NCBI GenBank assembly: GCA_035628875.1
Contig: DASPIZ010000064.1
Coordinates: 1-64,000 of the forward strand
DNA: 64,000 nucleotides
Origin: Ohtaekwangia sp035628875
GTDB taxonomy: Bacteria; Bacteroidota; Bacteroidia; Cytophagales; Cyclobacteriaceae
Direction: 5' to 3'
Shown here piece after piece: positions 1 through 7,857 of the stretch. Position 1 is the stretch's first letter; each line of letters begins with the position of its first letter. The notes under the pieces were generated by a model. It searched no databases. It had not been told where the DNA came from and was given only the letters and a program-made list of their open reading frames with translations. A program made the translations under genes and the position numbers.

Positions 1-126
1 CGAGAGTCCGTCTTTAATGCTCCAATGCTTGATTAAGTTTTTAGGCTGAAGCTGGCCAGACGATCCAATCGAAACCACGATAAGGAAACTGGTAATAACG
101 GTCCTGACCCAATCCAAATTCACCAT
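1..126 (-). CDS. N-terminus of a propeller-type sensor regulator (partial)
   Basis: The minus strand reads open from an ATG at 126 to the window edge (42 codons). It has a hydrophobic signal peptide (about residues 8-23) followed by a segment ending IKHWSIKDGLS. That segment is typical of the start of two-component regulators with periplasmic propeller (Reg_prop) repeats, where a phrase like 'F..EDGLS' follows the signal peptide; the full-length regulator at 57569-61678 has the equivalent FGITEGLSHG. Such proteins are either hybrid two-component systems or propeller-LytTR sensors, and this fragment cannot say which. It is divergent from the GH5 gene at 429, which it may control. The reading is direct; the family assignment rests on a short stretch. 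Confidence 0.6.
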   Translation of the reverse strand, partial: MVNLDWVRTVITSFLIVVSIGSSGQLQPKNLIKHWSIKDGLS

Positions 127-428
127 ACTTTAAGTTACAGAATTTATAATATTAAACTTAAAGAGTTGGAGCCTTGCTTTCACATTATGGCTAATTTTTT
201 ACGATGGTTAGTTGTGCTTCTTTAGGGGGTCATATGTGTTTTTGATAAACAAATTAACGTTTGACGCTGAGTAAAACGTGCAAAGAAAAGGACTACGCCA
301 TTTATTACCGGTTGCCCGGTGATCACGGTTTCATACGATTGAAATACACATAAGGCCTGCAATTTCTCCTGAACCGTCACCCCTCGCCGATTATAGGTCT
401 CCTTAATTTTATCGAAACTAATAATCCA
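127..428. other. Divergent intergenic region between regulator and GH5 gene
   Basis: This 302-bp spacer separates two divergent genes and should carry both promoters. It is AT-rich near the left end. I found no clean TAnnTTTG element; the closest is TAACGTTTG near 253, with one extra base. A short inverted repeat ACCGG-ttg-CCCGGT lies near 307-320. No gene is seen here. Confidence 0.4.
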
Positions 429-1952
429 ATGCTTATGAAAAATTTTCGAAAAATTATGGCAGCACTGGCCTTCATCCTGATGGCTTTCAGTTGCAGCACT
501 GAAGAAAACATCAACGTCAACCTAAAAGAGCAACAGGAAGATTCCGACAATGATCCTAAAGATCAGCAAAACGCAACCGCTGCAGTCGGAGCTGCCGGAA
601 TTGCAGGTGTTAACTGGGCTGATGGTCGTGACAATTTTGTTGATGGCTGGGTAATCCCTTCAGGATTGACCGCATCGGATAGCTATTCAACTGTGTCTGC
701 AAAAGCGGACGCAATTCTAAGTGAGTTTCAGGCAAACATGCCGGGCGTAAACACGGTGCGGCTTCCGATCAACCCTTCAAGCGTATTGGAGTCATGGTGG
801 GATGCATATACAGGAGCCATAGACCGCGCGATAAGCAAAAACATGAAAGTGATCCTCGCCTACTGGGAAGCTGCTTCTTCACGAGATGGCCGCATCGACA
901 ACAACACACAATTCTGGGACATGTGGCAAACTGTTGTGAATAAGTATGGCGCCACGTCCAATGTCTACTTTGAAGTGTTCAATGAACCACATGGATATTC
1001 TCAATCCGAGTTGACTTCAATTTACGCGCAATGGCTATCGACATATTCAAATGTTCCTCGCGGAAGAATTTTGTTGGGCGGCACAGGATATTCTGAAAAT
1101 GTAACGGGAATTGGTGCTGACAGCCGATTTTCAAACTGTCTTCTTTCCTTGCATAATTACGCTTTTTGGAATACAAGCCGTACAACGGTGTCAGCATGGG
1201 AACAAGACTGGAGGAACAGGATGGGGAGTTATGCAAACCGGACTGTGGTGACAGAATATGGTGCAGCCATGACTACCGGAAAAAATTATGGGGGTGCTGT
1301 TAGCAATGACCACGAAATCGCTTACATACAAGGCTCGACAAATGTGTTCAGAGCAGATGGTGTTGGCAGTGTTTACTGGCCCGGCTTAAGAGACGGTGAT
1401 AGCTATAGCATACAAACAAGAGGTGGAAGTGGAAATAACATTACGTTGACAACAACAAATAATTCCGGACTTCAAAGAATACGCTACGGATGGGGCGAGA
1501 ACGTGACTGTTGGCAGCGGTATTGTTTCCGGATCGTATTACAGAATAACTAATCGCAACAGTAACCAGGTACTCGACGTAAACGGAGCATCAACAGCCAA
1601 CGGAATGCAAGTGATCCAATGGCCATGGAATGACGGACAAAATCAGCATTGGCAAATCATCGATAACGGAGGTGGGTACTATCGCGTAATCAACCGAAAT
1701 AGCGGAAAAGCCCTTGATGTCAATGGCGCATCAACTACAGATGGCGCAAATGTCATTCAATGGACCTGGAACTCAGGCAACAATCAGCAATGGCAGTTCA
1801 TTGACAATGGCGACGGATATTATCGCATTATTAACAGGAACAGCGATAAGGCTTTAGATGTTAATGGCGGCTCCAACACAAACGGAGCAAACGTGATTCA
1901 GTGGCCCTGGAATGGTGGCAACAATCAGCAATGGGAATTAACGCAGCAGTGA
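429..1952 (+). CDS. GH5 family endoglycosidase with C-terminal ricin-type lectin domain, lipoprotein
   Basis: Secreted glycoside hydrolase predicted to cut a beta-linked polysaccharide; the exact substrate is not evident. Residues 1-22 form a lipoprotein signal with Cys22 (MAFSC), so the enzyme is probably membrane anchored. A low-complexity linker rich in Asp, Gln and Asn precedes the GH5 TIM barrel (about 55-320). The acid/base is Glu186 in FNEP and the nucleophile Glu276 in VVTEYG. Residues 367-507 hold three ricin/beta-trefoil repeats with QHW or QQW motifs at 406-408, 453-455 and 500-502, a likely CBM13-type carbohydrate binder. A second ATG two codons downstream could also be the start. 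It stands alone on the plus strand, divergent from a sensor gene. Confidence 0.85.
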   Translation: MLMKNFRKIMAALAFILMAFSCSTEENINVNLKEQQEDSDNDPKDQQNATAAVGAAGIAGVNWADGRDNFVDGWVIPSGLTASDSYSTVSAKADAILSEFQANMPGVNTVRLPINPSSVLESWWDAYTGAIDRAISKNMKVILAYWEAASSRDGRIDNNTQFWDMWQTVVNKYGATSNVYFEVFNEPHGYSQSELTSIYAQWLSTYSNVPRGRILLGGTGYSENVTGIGADSRFSNCLLSLHNYAFWNTSRTTVSAWEQDWRNRMGSYANRTVVTEYGAAMTTGKNYGGAVSNDHEIAYIQGSTNVFRADGVGSVYWPGLRDGDSYSIQTRGGSGNNITLTTTNNSGLQRIRYGWGENVTVGSGIVSGSYYRITNRNSNQVLDVNGASTANGMQVIQWPWNDGQNQHWQIIDNGGGYYRVINRNSGKALDVNGASTTDGANVIQWTWNSGNNQQWQFIDNGDGYYRIINRNSDKALDVNGGSNTNGANVIQWPWNGGNNQQWELTQQ

Positions 1953-1957
1953 TGTTT

Positions 1958-2285
1958 AGTAGCTGCGAGTTACGAGCTCCGAGTCACGAGCTTGTTGGGA
2001 AGAAGTTTTATAGATTGCGATAAGCCCTGAGTTGTTGCGCAATTAAACACCCTGAACATTTGATATTGATTTTGCAAACGAAGCATTGTTTCTCTGAGCG
2101 AGTACCTTCTCCATCCTTGTAGAATGTACTCGCTTTAGAATGAAAAACGCTCCTGCCCTTTTTAATGAAGGCGAGCGTAGCGATGGTTGAAGGGTTGAAT
2201 TCCTTTTCAAGCAAGCCGAACAATCAAGGATGTGAGTAGTAATGCTTAGAGACCACCGAGTAGAAGTAGCTGCGAGTTACGAGCT
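1958..2285. repeat. 21-bp direct repeat flanking ~286 bp
   Basis: The same 21 bases, centred on GCTGCGAGTTACGAGCT, occur at 1958-1978 and 2265-2285. The first copy is followed by a partial third match (GAGTCACGAGCTT). The flanked segment carries no recognisable gene. The arrangement could be a remnant of a small inserted element or part of a dispersed intergenic repeat; the sequence alone does not decide. Confidence 0.55.
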
Positions 2286-2335
2286 GGAGTCTGTTCCTTC
2301 AAGGTTATGGTTGCCCTAAAAAAATTCTCAACCAA

Positions 2336-2377
2336 CCTCAAACCTCAAACATCAAATCTCAAACCTCAAACCTCAAA
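2336..2377. repeat. 7-bp tandem repeat, six copies
   Basis: Six consecutive heptamers of the form CCTCAAA (copy 3 is CATCAAA, copy 4 TCTCAAA). It lies in the spacer between convergent genes. This is a simple-sequence array with no evident function and may vary in length between strains. Confidence 0.8.
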
Positions 2378-2425
2378 CAATTGGCACAACCTCCTTGTTA
2401 TCGGAAACCATAAACCTTAAACCAT

Positions 2426-3346
2426 TTAAACCTCTTCCTTTTTCGCTACAACTACCGACGCGATCATAGAGAGGATCAACAGGAATGCTATGATAATCAA
2501 AGAGAACTCCACGGGTATTACGAAAAAGTCAACGAGTGCCATTTTTGCTCCTACAAAAACAAGAATGGCTGCCAACCCATATTTAAGGTACTGAAAGTAT
2601 CCTTCAATACCAGCCAGTGCAAAGTATAATGAACGCAATCCAAGAATTGCAAAAACATTTGATGTATATACGATAAAAGGATCATCAGAGATCGCAAGGA
2701 TTGCCGGAATGGAATCGACGGCAAAGATGAGATCTGTTCCTTCGATCAACATGACAACCAGAAAGAGTGGTGTTGCCCAAAGCTTTCCATTTATTCTAGT
2801 AAAAAACTGATTCTCATGAAAATCTGGCGTCACCGGAATTACTTTCCTGACCAACTTCACAATCGGGTTTTTGTCGGGATCAATCTGCACACCATTGGAC
2901 GTTAACATCCGGATACCCGTGAAGATGAGAAAACCTCCGAATACGTATATTAACCAATGGAAACGGTGAATCAATTCTACGCCTGCAAAGATAAAAATCA
3001 CCCGCATGACCAATGCACCCAGAATTCCCCAAAAAAGAACTTTGTGCTGATAGGCTTTTGGAACATTAAAGTAAGAGAAGATCATGATCATCACAAAGAT
3101 GTTGTCGATGCTCAATGACTTTTCAATAAGGTATCCGGTAAAGAATTCAACGGCTTTTTCCTTATCGAAATAGTAATACACAAAAATATTGAAAACCATG
3201 GCAATGGTGATCCAGATTCCGGTCCAGGTCAATGCGCTGCGAACCGTAACTTCGTTTGATTTACGATGGAAGACGCCGAGATCAAGCGCAAGCATGAGCA
3301 GCACGAATAAATTAAACCCTATCCACAAAAGAGCCGAGTCGGTCAT
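2426..3346 (-). CDS. TerC/Alx family integral membrane protein
   Basis: A 306-residue polytopic inner-membrane protein of the TerC family, whose members are linked to tellurite resistance and to Mn2+ export (Alx). About eight or nine hydrophobic helices are visible. The family's acidic membrane motifs are present: EKSLSIDNIFV around residue 90 and EGTDLIFAVDSIPAILAIS around 200, with the buried Asp and Glu thought to bind metal. Length matches Alx-type members. The ATG at 3346 starts directly in the first helix. It stands alone. Manganese handling is inferred from the family, not shown here. Confidence 0.88.
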   Translation of the reverse strand: MTDSALLWIGFNLFVLLMLALDLGVFHRKSNEVTVRSALTWTGIWITIAMVFNIFVYYYFDKEKAVEFFTGYLIEKSLSIDNIFVMIMIFSYFNVPKAYQHKVLFWGILGALVMRVIFIFAGVELIHRFHWLIYVFGGFLIFTGIRMLTSNGVQIDPDKNPIVKLVRKVIPVTPDFHENQFFTRINGKLWATPLFLVVMLIEGTDLIFAVDSIPAILAISDDPFIVYTSNVFAILGLRSLYFALAGIEGYFQYLKYGLAAILVFVGAKMALVDFFVIPVEFSLIIIAFLLILSMIASVVVAKKEEV

Positions 3347-3896
3347 TGATTATGATTATTGATTGATGTTTATTTTCTATACGGTGTTACCCTTGTTATT
3401 TTCTTAACGGAAACACGAAAGGATTCCGCAACATAATGAACAACAGGTCAACTAAAACTTTCAGACATAGCTTTGTTAAACAAATCGTATCATTGCGCCC
3501 TTGGTTCCACTCATTTCATATTTATTCCAAAGATTTAAAACACTTTCTTTATCTAACGTTTTTTTCATTTCGGTCTTACAGACTGAGGCATTATAACCCA
3601 ATGAGGCGTTATTCCTCTATTCAATACATTATTATGGTTAATGTACCTTCGTCTCTGGGGTAAAGATAACGAGCTGCTTGCTAAAGATAACATAGGGAAA
3701 TCGTAAACGAATTAATCCTAATGACAATCTAATCAAGAGACATGTTGGCAGGCACTGTTTTTGTCGTTTTTTAGAGAATGTCATTGAGTTATTTTGCTTT
3801 TAAAAGTCCTCAACCATTTGCGACGGAGAAGGTTAAGCAATCCTAACAAAACGACATTGATTATAAGTATTAGATTTAGCTTAACCATAAAAAATT
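3347..3896. other. Divergent intergenic region, no gene seen
   Basis: This 550-bp AT-rich spacer separates the TerC-family gene and the zinc ribbon gene. A 75-codon frame at 3436-3663 has a composition unlike a protein and no known motif. I looked for the yybP-ykoY manganese riboswitch that often precedes TerC/Alx genes and did not find its conserved core. Promoters for both genes should lie here, but none matched TAnnTTTG convincingly. Confidence 0.4.
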
Positions 3897-4145
3897 ATGA
3901 ATTGTCCAGTGTGTAGAGATGCAAACCTTATGTTATCGGAAAGGCAAGGGATCGAAATTGATTATTGTCCGCAGTGTCGTGGCGTTTGGTTGGACCGCGG
4001 TGAACTTGATAAAATCATTGAAAGAGCAGCCGGTGATTCCATACCCAAAGCACATTTTGACGACAGAAACAGAAGGAGCGACTATCCGCAACATGGTTAT
4101 AAGAAAAAGAAAGAGAGTTTTCTCGGAGACCTCTTTGATTTCTGA
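3897..4145 (+). CDS. TFIIB-type zinc ribbon protein
   Basis: Small cytoplasmic protein of 82 residues. A zf-TFIIB-type ribbon fills residues 1-40: CPVC at 3-6, CPQC at 24-27, then the family signature GVWLDRGELDKI. The remainder is charged, with a basic patch (KKKK) and a hydrophobic Phe-rich end (FLGDLFDF). Proteins of this family are common and mostly uncharacterised; metal binding by the four cysteines is the only safe prediction. The start ATG sits in an AT-rich context with no Shine-Dalgarno, as usual for this phylum. Confidence 0.88.
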   Translation: MNCPVCRDANLMLSERQGIEIDYCPQCRGVWLDRGELDKIIERAAGDSIPKAHFDDRNRRSDYPQHGYKKKKESFLGDLFDF

Positions 4146-4256
4146 TACAACGCATCGTCAAAAATAATTGTACAGCACAATATTGAAACGGCTTGAGATC
4201 TCACTGATGAGTCGTCTCAAAACGAAGCATGTACGATTATTTTTTGTGAAGCTGTA

Positions 4257-4610
4257 CTATCCTATTCGCCGCAAAGCATGAGACGCTTCGATCATTAATT
4301 TTACTTCAACCGTCATCTGTTCGATATCGTTTAACTCACCGTCGCTGAAGGTGAGGAACAAATTGCTATGGAGACTTGTATAAACTCTATCTCTCCCGTT
4401 ATAGAGAGAAATGCAGGTGTCATTCGAATAACGGCTACCCTGCAACCAGTCAAGAAAATTGATCAGTTCATCTTCAAGGAATGAAATCAAAAGATTATTG
4501 AAAACAAAGTTGTATTGATGACAACATTCGCACTTCCCGATGTATCCATGAGCTGTTTCGCTAATGATCCTGAAGCTGGATTGGCTATGTCCTTCATTTC
4601 CTGTTTTCAT
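4257..4610 (-). CDS. DUF6686-like small protein
   Basis: A 117-residue soluble protein, probably cytoplasmic. It has a Cys pair in KCECCHQYNFVFNN (residues 27-40) that could form a small metal site, then an alpha-helical middle (SFLEDELINFLDWLQ) and a beta-rich part. The pattern resembles the Bacteroidota-restricted DUF6686 family as I recall it, which I could not check. No function is known. It lies downstream of the siderophore receptor on the same strand but is separated from it by a hairpin, so it is probably its own unit. Confidence 0.6.
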   Translation of the reverse strand: MKTGNEGHSQSSFRIISETAHGYIGKCECCHQYNFVFNNLLISFLEDELINFLDWLQGSRYSNDTCISLYNGRDRVYTSLHSNLFLTFSDGELNDIEQMTVEVKLMIEASHALRRIG

Positions 4611-4651
4611 TGCGTTGTTTTTAAATTTTTCCGAACGATTAAAACTCAGGC

Positions 4652-4677
4652 AAGCCCGAACTCATTCATCCGGGCTT
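4652..4677 (-). terminator. Possible terminator hairpin after the siderophore receptor
   Basis: Perfect 7-bp arms AAGCCCG / CGGGCTT (4652-4658, 4671-4677) with a 12-base loop lie 40 bp past the stop of the TonB-dependent receptor. In the minus direction the hairpin is followed by GCCTGAGTTTTAAT, a weak U-tract; the plus strand has an A-rich tail. It is probably a terminator, but a poor one. Confidence 0.45.
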
Positions 4678-4716
4678 TAAAAAAACTATCTTTTCAGGAA
4701 AAAGAATCTACATGTT

Positions 4717-7119
4717 TTAGAACCGATAGGCAAGGCTGATGCGTGCATTTCGCGGCGCTTCCGCCTGATAGCTATACATCGGGGAAGAATCCCCTTCCGC
4801 ATCGGTCATCCATCCTTCATACGATCCGCTATACAAATACTCATCCAATACATTGAACACATTGACTGTGACCTTGATCTTATCTTTTTCCCAGAATAAT
4901 CCTGCATCGAGTTTCACGTAATCTTCCATCTCCTTATCAGGATCTGGCGAAGCTTCCCAGTAGGTCGCACGATCAGTGAGATAAGTTAAACCGGCGGAAA
5001 CACCTAATCCTTTCAAAACACCGCGTTGTAATTTGTATGTCAGCCAGGTATTGAAAGTATGTTTTGCAAATCCGGGAACGATGGAACCTTCTTCAGGAAA
5101 GTTGACCCCTTCAGAGACTCTTATTACACGCGAATCGGTATAAGCATAATTCGTGATGAGGTTTAACCCTGTAACGATGGTCCCTCGAAGATCGAACTCA
5201 ATTCCCTGCGCTCTCTTTTGACCAAGTTCAATACTTAGGACATTTTCTGAATCATTCGGATCGCTTGTGAGCTCGTTGTTCTTAATAATCCGGTATATCG
5301 CTATAGTTGTATTCCATCCGCCGTCCCAATCTTTCTTAATCCCAAGTTCAATGTTATTGCCGGTGATGGGTTGTACTTTCGCGCCATTAGCTAAAATACC
5401 TGTTTGCGGAATAAACGCCTGATCATACAGCGCATAGACTGCGAGTTGTTTATTTATCGAAGCGCTGAGCCCCACGCGCGGCGTAAAGTGTTTCGCTTCA
5501 TCAGTAACGCCTGCATATGACTGCTGAAGATCAGTATAACGCCCGGCCACCGTCAACCTAATTTGATTATCAAAAAAACCTAACTCATCCTGAAAGTAAA
5601 AGCTTGTGTACCGCTGATCTTGTAATCCCCCTATTATTTGTGCTCTTTCTTCGAGCGAAGTAACACGATCAAATCGTGGGAAGCCATTTATAGGAACACC
5701 TAGATTAGGGTCATTGGGATTAAACGGATTGTCTACCGGTTCAAGCTCGTGAGCTTGTCCCCAGTCGGCCATGTAATCTTTTGTTGCCATGTCAAACCCA
5801 GATAATATCCTATGACGTATCTTACCTGTTTGAATTTCACCATTTATAAAAAGCTGTGTCATCGTCATATCACTTTTTGCATCCCAGATGCTGATGTTCC
5901 GCACGTACGTTCCGTCCTGGTTTGCAACGCCTGGCCACATCGAGTGTCCAATCTGGTCGTAACGGAACATCGCTACCTGACCGGTAACTTTCCATTTTGA
6001 TGAGATGTCGTGTTGAATATTCAGGTAAATACTATGATCATCAATTTCTGTTCCTGGCGACCCTGCAGGCAATGCTGTATGATCCACCGGTAATGAAGCA
6101 AAACCATCTTTTGCAAAGACATAGTATGAACCAACATTGCTCATGTTAGCACGCTGATAATTATATTCGAGTGTAACTTTTGTTTCATCATCCAGCTGGT
6201 AAGAGACTACCGGAGCAATTACATACCGGTCGTTATATTCGTTTGGCCTGAATGAATTTTTATTTTGCGCCGACAAATTGAGGCGGTAAAGCAATGTGCC
6301 ATCTTTGCTTAACTTCCCATCAAGATCTAGGGTAGATCGCCATAATCCAAAACTGCCCGTGGTAATGGAAACTTCTCCTCCTGGAACTCCTGTCGGTTTT
6401 TTCGTCACCACATTATACAATCCGGAAGGATCGCCGCTGGAAAGCATAAATCCTGCCGGGCCTTTCACAAATTCAATATGATCTACAAAACTCATGTCTT
6501 CTGTTAAAGGACCCCAGTAGGAGTTCACTACATTGAAGCCATTTCTAAAAGCCTGTATCTGTGAACCTCTAGCCATAATGTTTGCATAGAGATCACCCCA
6601 GTGCTCCTGCCGCACCGCACCACTCACGTTACGGATCAGACCGTCACTCATGCTAATCACTTGCTGATCTTTCAAAACATCATTTGTTAACACTTGAATA
6701 TTCTGTGGTGTTTCCATCAACGTAGAACTCAGGCGCAACGAACTCGACGCGCGATCAGTTGTGTACTGGTCTCGTTCGCCGGAAATCACAATCTCTTCCA
6801 ACTGATCTGAATTTTCGTTGAGTGTAAAATCGATCGTGACGGTTTGACCCGCGGTTACCTGCACGGATTGTTTTTGCGTTTCAAGTCCTACAAAAGAAGC
6901 GACAACCACATAGGCTCCCGGCGCAAGATTCCGGATCTCAAAATTTCCCTTTCGGCCGGCAACCGAACCTTTGGAAGAACCTTCTATACTGATGTTGACA
7001 TATTCCGCCGGGTTTCCATCAGCAGTTTTAACAGTTCCTTTTATAGAACCAGTGGTTTGGGCCAGGGCACTTATTTGTAAAATAAGAATGGCTGAAAAAA
7101 TTAGGTAAATGGATTTCAT
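4717..7119 (-). CDS. TonB-dependent siderophore receptor
   Basis: An 800-residue outer-membrane receptor that should import an iron-siderophore complex using TonB energy. It has a signal peptide (1-20), a carboxypeptidase-regulatory-like domain (about 24-100), a TonB-box-like stretch (LEEIVISG), then the plug beginning with ETPQNIQVLT, the phrase typical of the siderophore subfamily. A 22-strand barrel follows, ending in the aromatic C-terminus ISLAYRF. The length suits the ferrichrome/coprogen receptor group. It stands alone, and a strong palindrome 54 bp upstream suggests repression by an iron- or metal-responsive regulator. The ligand cannot be read from the sequence. Confidence 0.9.
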   Translation of the reverse strand: MKSIYLIFSAILILQISALAQTTGSIKGTVKTADGNPAEYVNISIEGSSKGSVAGRKGNFEIRNLAPGAYVVVASFVGLETQKQSVQVTAGQTVTIDFTLNENSDQLEEIVISGERDQYTTDRASSSLRLSSTLMETPQNIQVLTNDVLKDQQVISMSDGLIRNVSGAVRQEHWGDLYANIMARGSQIQAFRNGFNVVNSYWGPLTEDMSFVDHIEFVKGPAGFMLSSGDPSGLYNVVTKKPTGVPGGEVSITTGSFGLWRSTLDLDGKLSKDGTLLYRLNLSAQNKNSFRPNEYNDRYVIAPVVSYQLDDETKVTLEYNYQRANMSNVGSYYVFAKDGFASLPVDHTALPAGSPGTEIDDHSIYLNIQHDISSKWKVTGQVAMFRYDQIGHSMWPGVANQDGTYVRNISIWDAKSDMTMTQLFINGEIQTGKIRHRILSGFDMATKDYMADWGQAHELEPVDNPFNPNDPNLGVPINGFPRFDRVTSLEERAQIIGGLQDQRYTSFYFQDELGFFDNQIRLTVAGRYTDLQQSYAGVTDEAKHFTPRVGLSASINKQLAVYALYDQAFIPQTGILANGAKVQPITGNNIELGIKKDWDGGWNTTIAIYRIIKNNELTSDPNDSENVLSIELGQKRAQGIEFDLRGTIVTGLNLITNYAYTDSRVIRVSEGVNFPEEGSIVPGFAKHTFNTWLTYKLQRGVLKGLGVSAGLTYLTDRATYWEASPDPDKEMEDYVKLDAGLFWEKDKIKVTVNVFNVLDEYLYSGSYEGWMTDAEGDSSPMYSYQAEAPRNARISLAYRF

Positions 7120-7172
7120 AAGGATGGGCTCTTAAATAAAGTGCAATTGTACACTCAAAAAGCGGTCCTTAC

Positions 7173-7201
7173 AAATTATTTAGACGTATTCTAAATAATT
7201 T
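7173..7201. promoter_or_regulatory. Palindromic metal-repressor-like operator upstream of siderophore receptor
   Basis: Two perfect 12-base arms, AAATTATTTAGA and TCTAAATAATTT, surround a 5-base spacer CGTAT. The core TTTAGA-n5-TCTAAA resembles Fur-type or DtxR-type boxes as known for iron regulators. It lies 54 bp before the receptor ATG, and on the minus strand its edge includes TAATTTG, close to a TAnnTTTG -7 element, so a bound repressor would block the promoter. The palindrome is directly visible; which regulator binds is inference. Confidence 0.65.
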
Positions 7202-7214
7202 TTAGTGAGTTCTG

Positions 7215-7385
7215 GGGTGGAGGCGTCTTTCGATTTCAGTATGGCGGGCGTTCCCCGCAGAATATTGTTTTTTTCCGTCCATGTTTTGTTGTGCGGGTCG
7301 GGCTGTCCAGGGCTCCGCTGCGCTTCGGCCCTCCTGCGTCGGGCTAAACCCTTCCCATCCCTAACGCGGGTTCCGTTGTTGATCA
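7215..7385. repeat. GC-rich dispersed repeat-like block
   Basis: A sharply GC-richer block containing phrases such as GGGCTCCGCTGCGCTTCGG and CCATCCCTAACGCGGG. Similar phrases recur between genes in many Bacteroidota genomes, as I recall, so this is probably a non-coding dispersed repeat. Only one copy is present in this window, which limits confidence. Confidence 0.4.
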
Positions 7386-7652
7386 AGGATTACGTTAAAA
7401 CCTTGAAAGTGTCATTCATTACATAAATAGCGGGTGACGTGATGCCTCAACGTCACGATTTGATTTTCAACGCAAGTCATGTTTCATAAAAAGGTGGAGG
7501 ACAAATTGTTTATGACAAAATCCGCGTTATCAAATTGTCTTCGGCGGAAAAGCCGGTTTGCCATTCAAAAATCTAATCTATACAATATCACGTCTTCTGC
7601 GTATAGATTAACCGTTACAATGGAGAGATACAAGCCTCAGCATTTTTGCTTA

Positions 7653-7716
7653 CGGGCTAAAGCCCGGTCCGGAAAAAGAATCAATTACCACGCGCGCTAA
7701 AGCACGTGGCAATTGA
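7653..7716. repeat. REP-like paired palindromes
   Basis: Two adjacent hairpins share the core GCTAAAGC. The first is CGGGCT-aa-AGCCCG at 7653-7666. The second, at 7681-7716, pairs TCAATT, CCACG and GCT with AGC, CGTGG and AATTGA, with small internal mismatches. Paired palindromes of this kind are typical of REP/BIME-type elements mobilised by RAYT transposases; no RAYT gene is seen in the window. Confidence 0.6.
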
Positions 7717-7857
7717 CTAATTGCATGGCTGAAAATTATAAACGGTCATCATAGCAAAAATAACTGTACAATAAGAAAATGGCAAAAACAGGACAAATGG
7801 CCCAATTAGTACTTTTCTACCAAAGGGCTACGTACGTTTATTTTTGCAAACGATGCA

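Larger units (their letters stand above)
1953..2425. other. Non-coding region with direct and tandem repeats
   Basis: This region lies between the convergent GH5 and TerC-family genes. It contains a 21-bp direct repeat and a 7-bp tandem array, both listed separately, and the AT-rich tail leading into the TerC stop. A 71-codon minus-strand reading frame at 2008-2223 has no recognisable domain and is not called. No terminator hairpin with a clear U-tract was found. Confidence 0.5.
7120..7857. other. Repeat-rich intergenic region
   Basis: This 738-bp region separates the siderophore receptor promoter from the end of a SusD gene. It holds the receptor's operator-like palindrome, a GC-rich repeat-like block (7215-7385), a GTGACGT/ACGTCAC hairpin (7434-7456) and two GCTAAAGC-centred palindromes (7653-7716). 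No protein-coding gene is supported; the short frames across the GC-rich block are Arg-rich artefacts. Confidence 0.55.

Noticed and set aside
2008..2223. 71-codon minus-strand reading frame
   Set aside because: No recognisable domain or start context, and it is flanked by direct repeats. Probably chance.
3347..3500. Possible yybP-ykoY manganese riboswitch before the TerC-family gene
   Set aside because: The conserved core bases of this riboswitch could not be found.
3436..3663. 75-codon plus-strand reading frame before the zinc ribbon gene
   Set aside because: Composition is not protein-like (many Phe, His and Arg from AT-rich DNA) and no motif is seen.
7180..7386. 68-codon Arg-rich frame across the GC-rich repeat
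   Set aside because: It is the translation of a repeat-like block and overlaps the operator palindrome.
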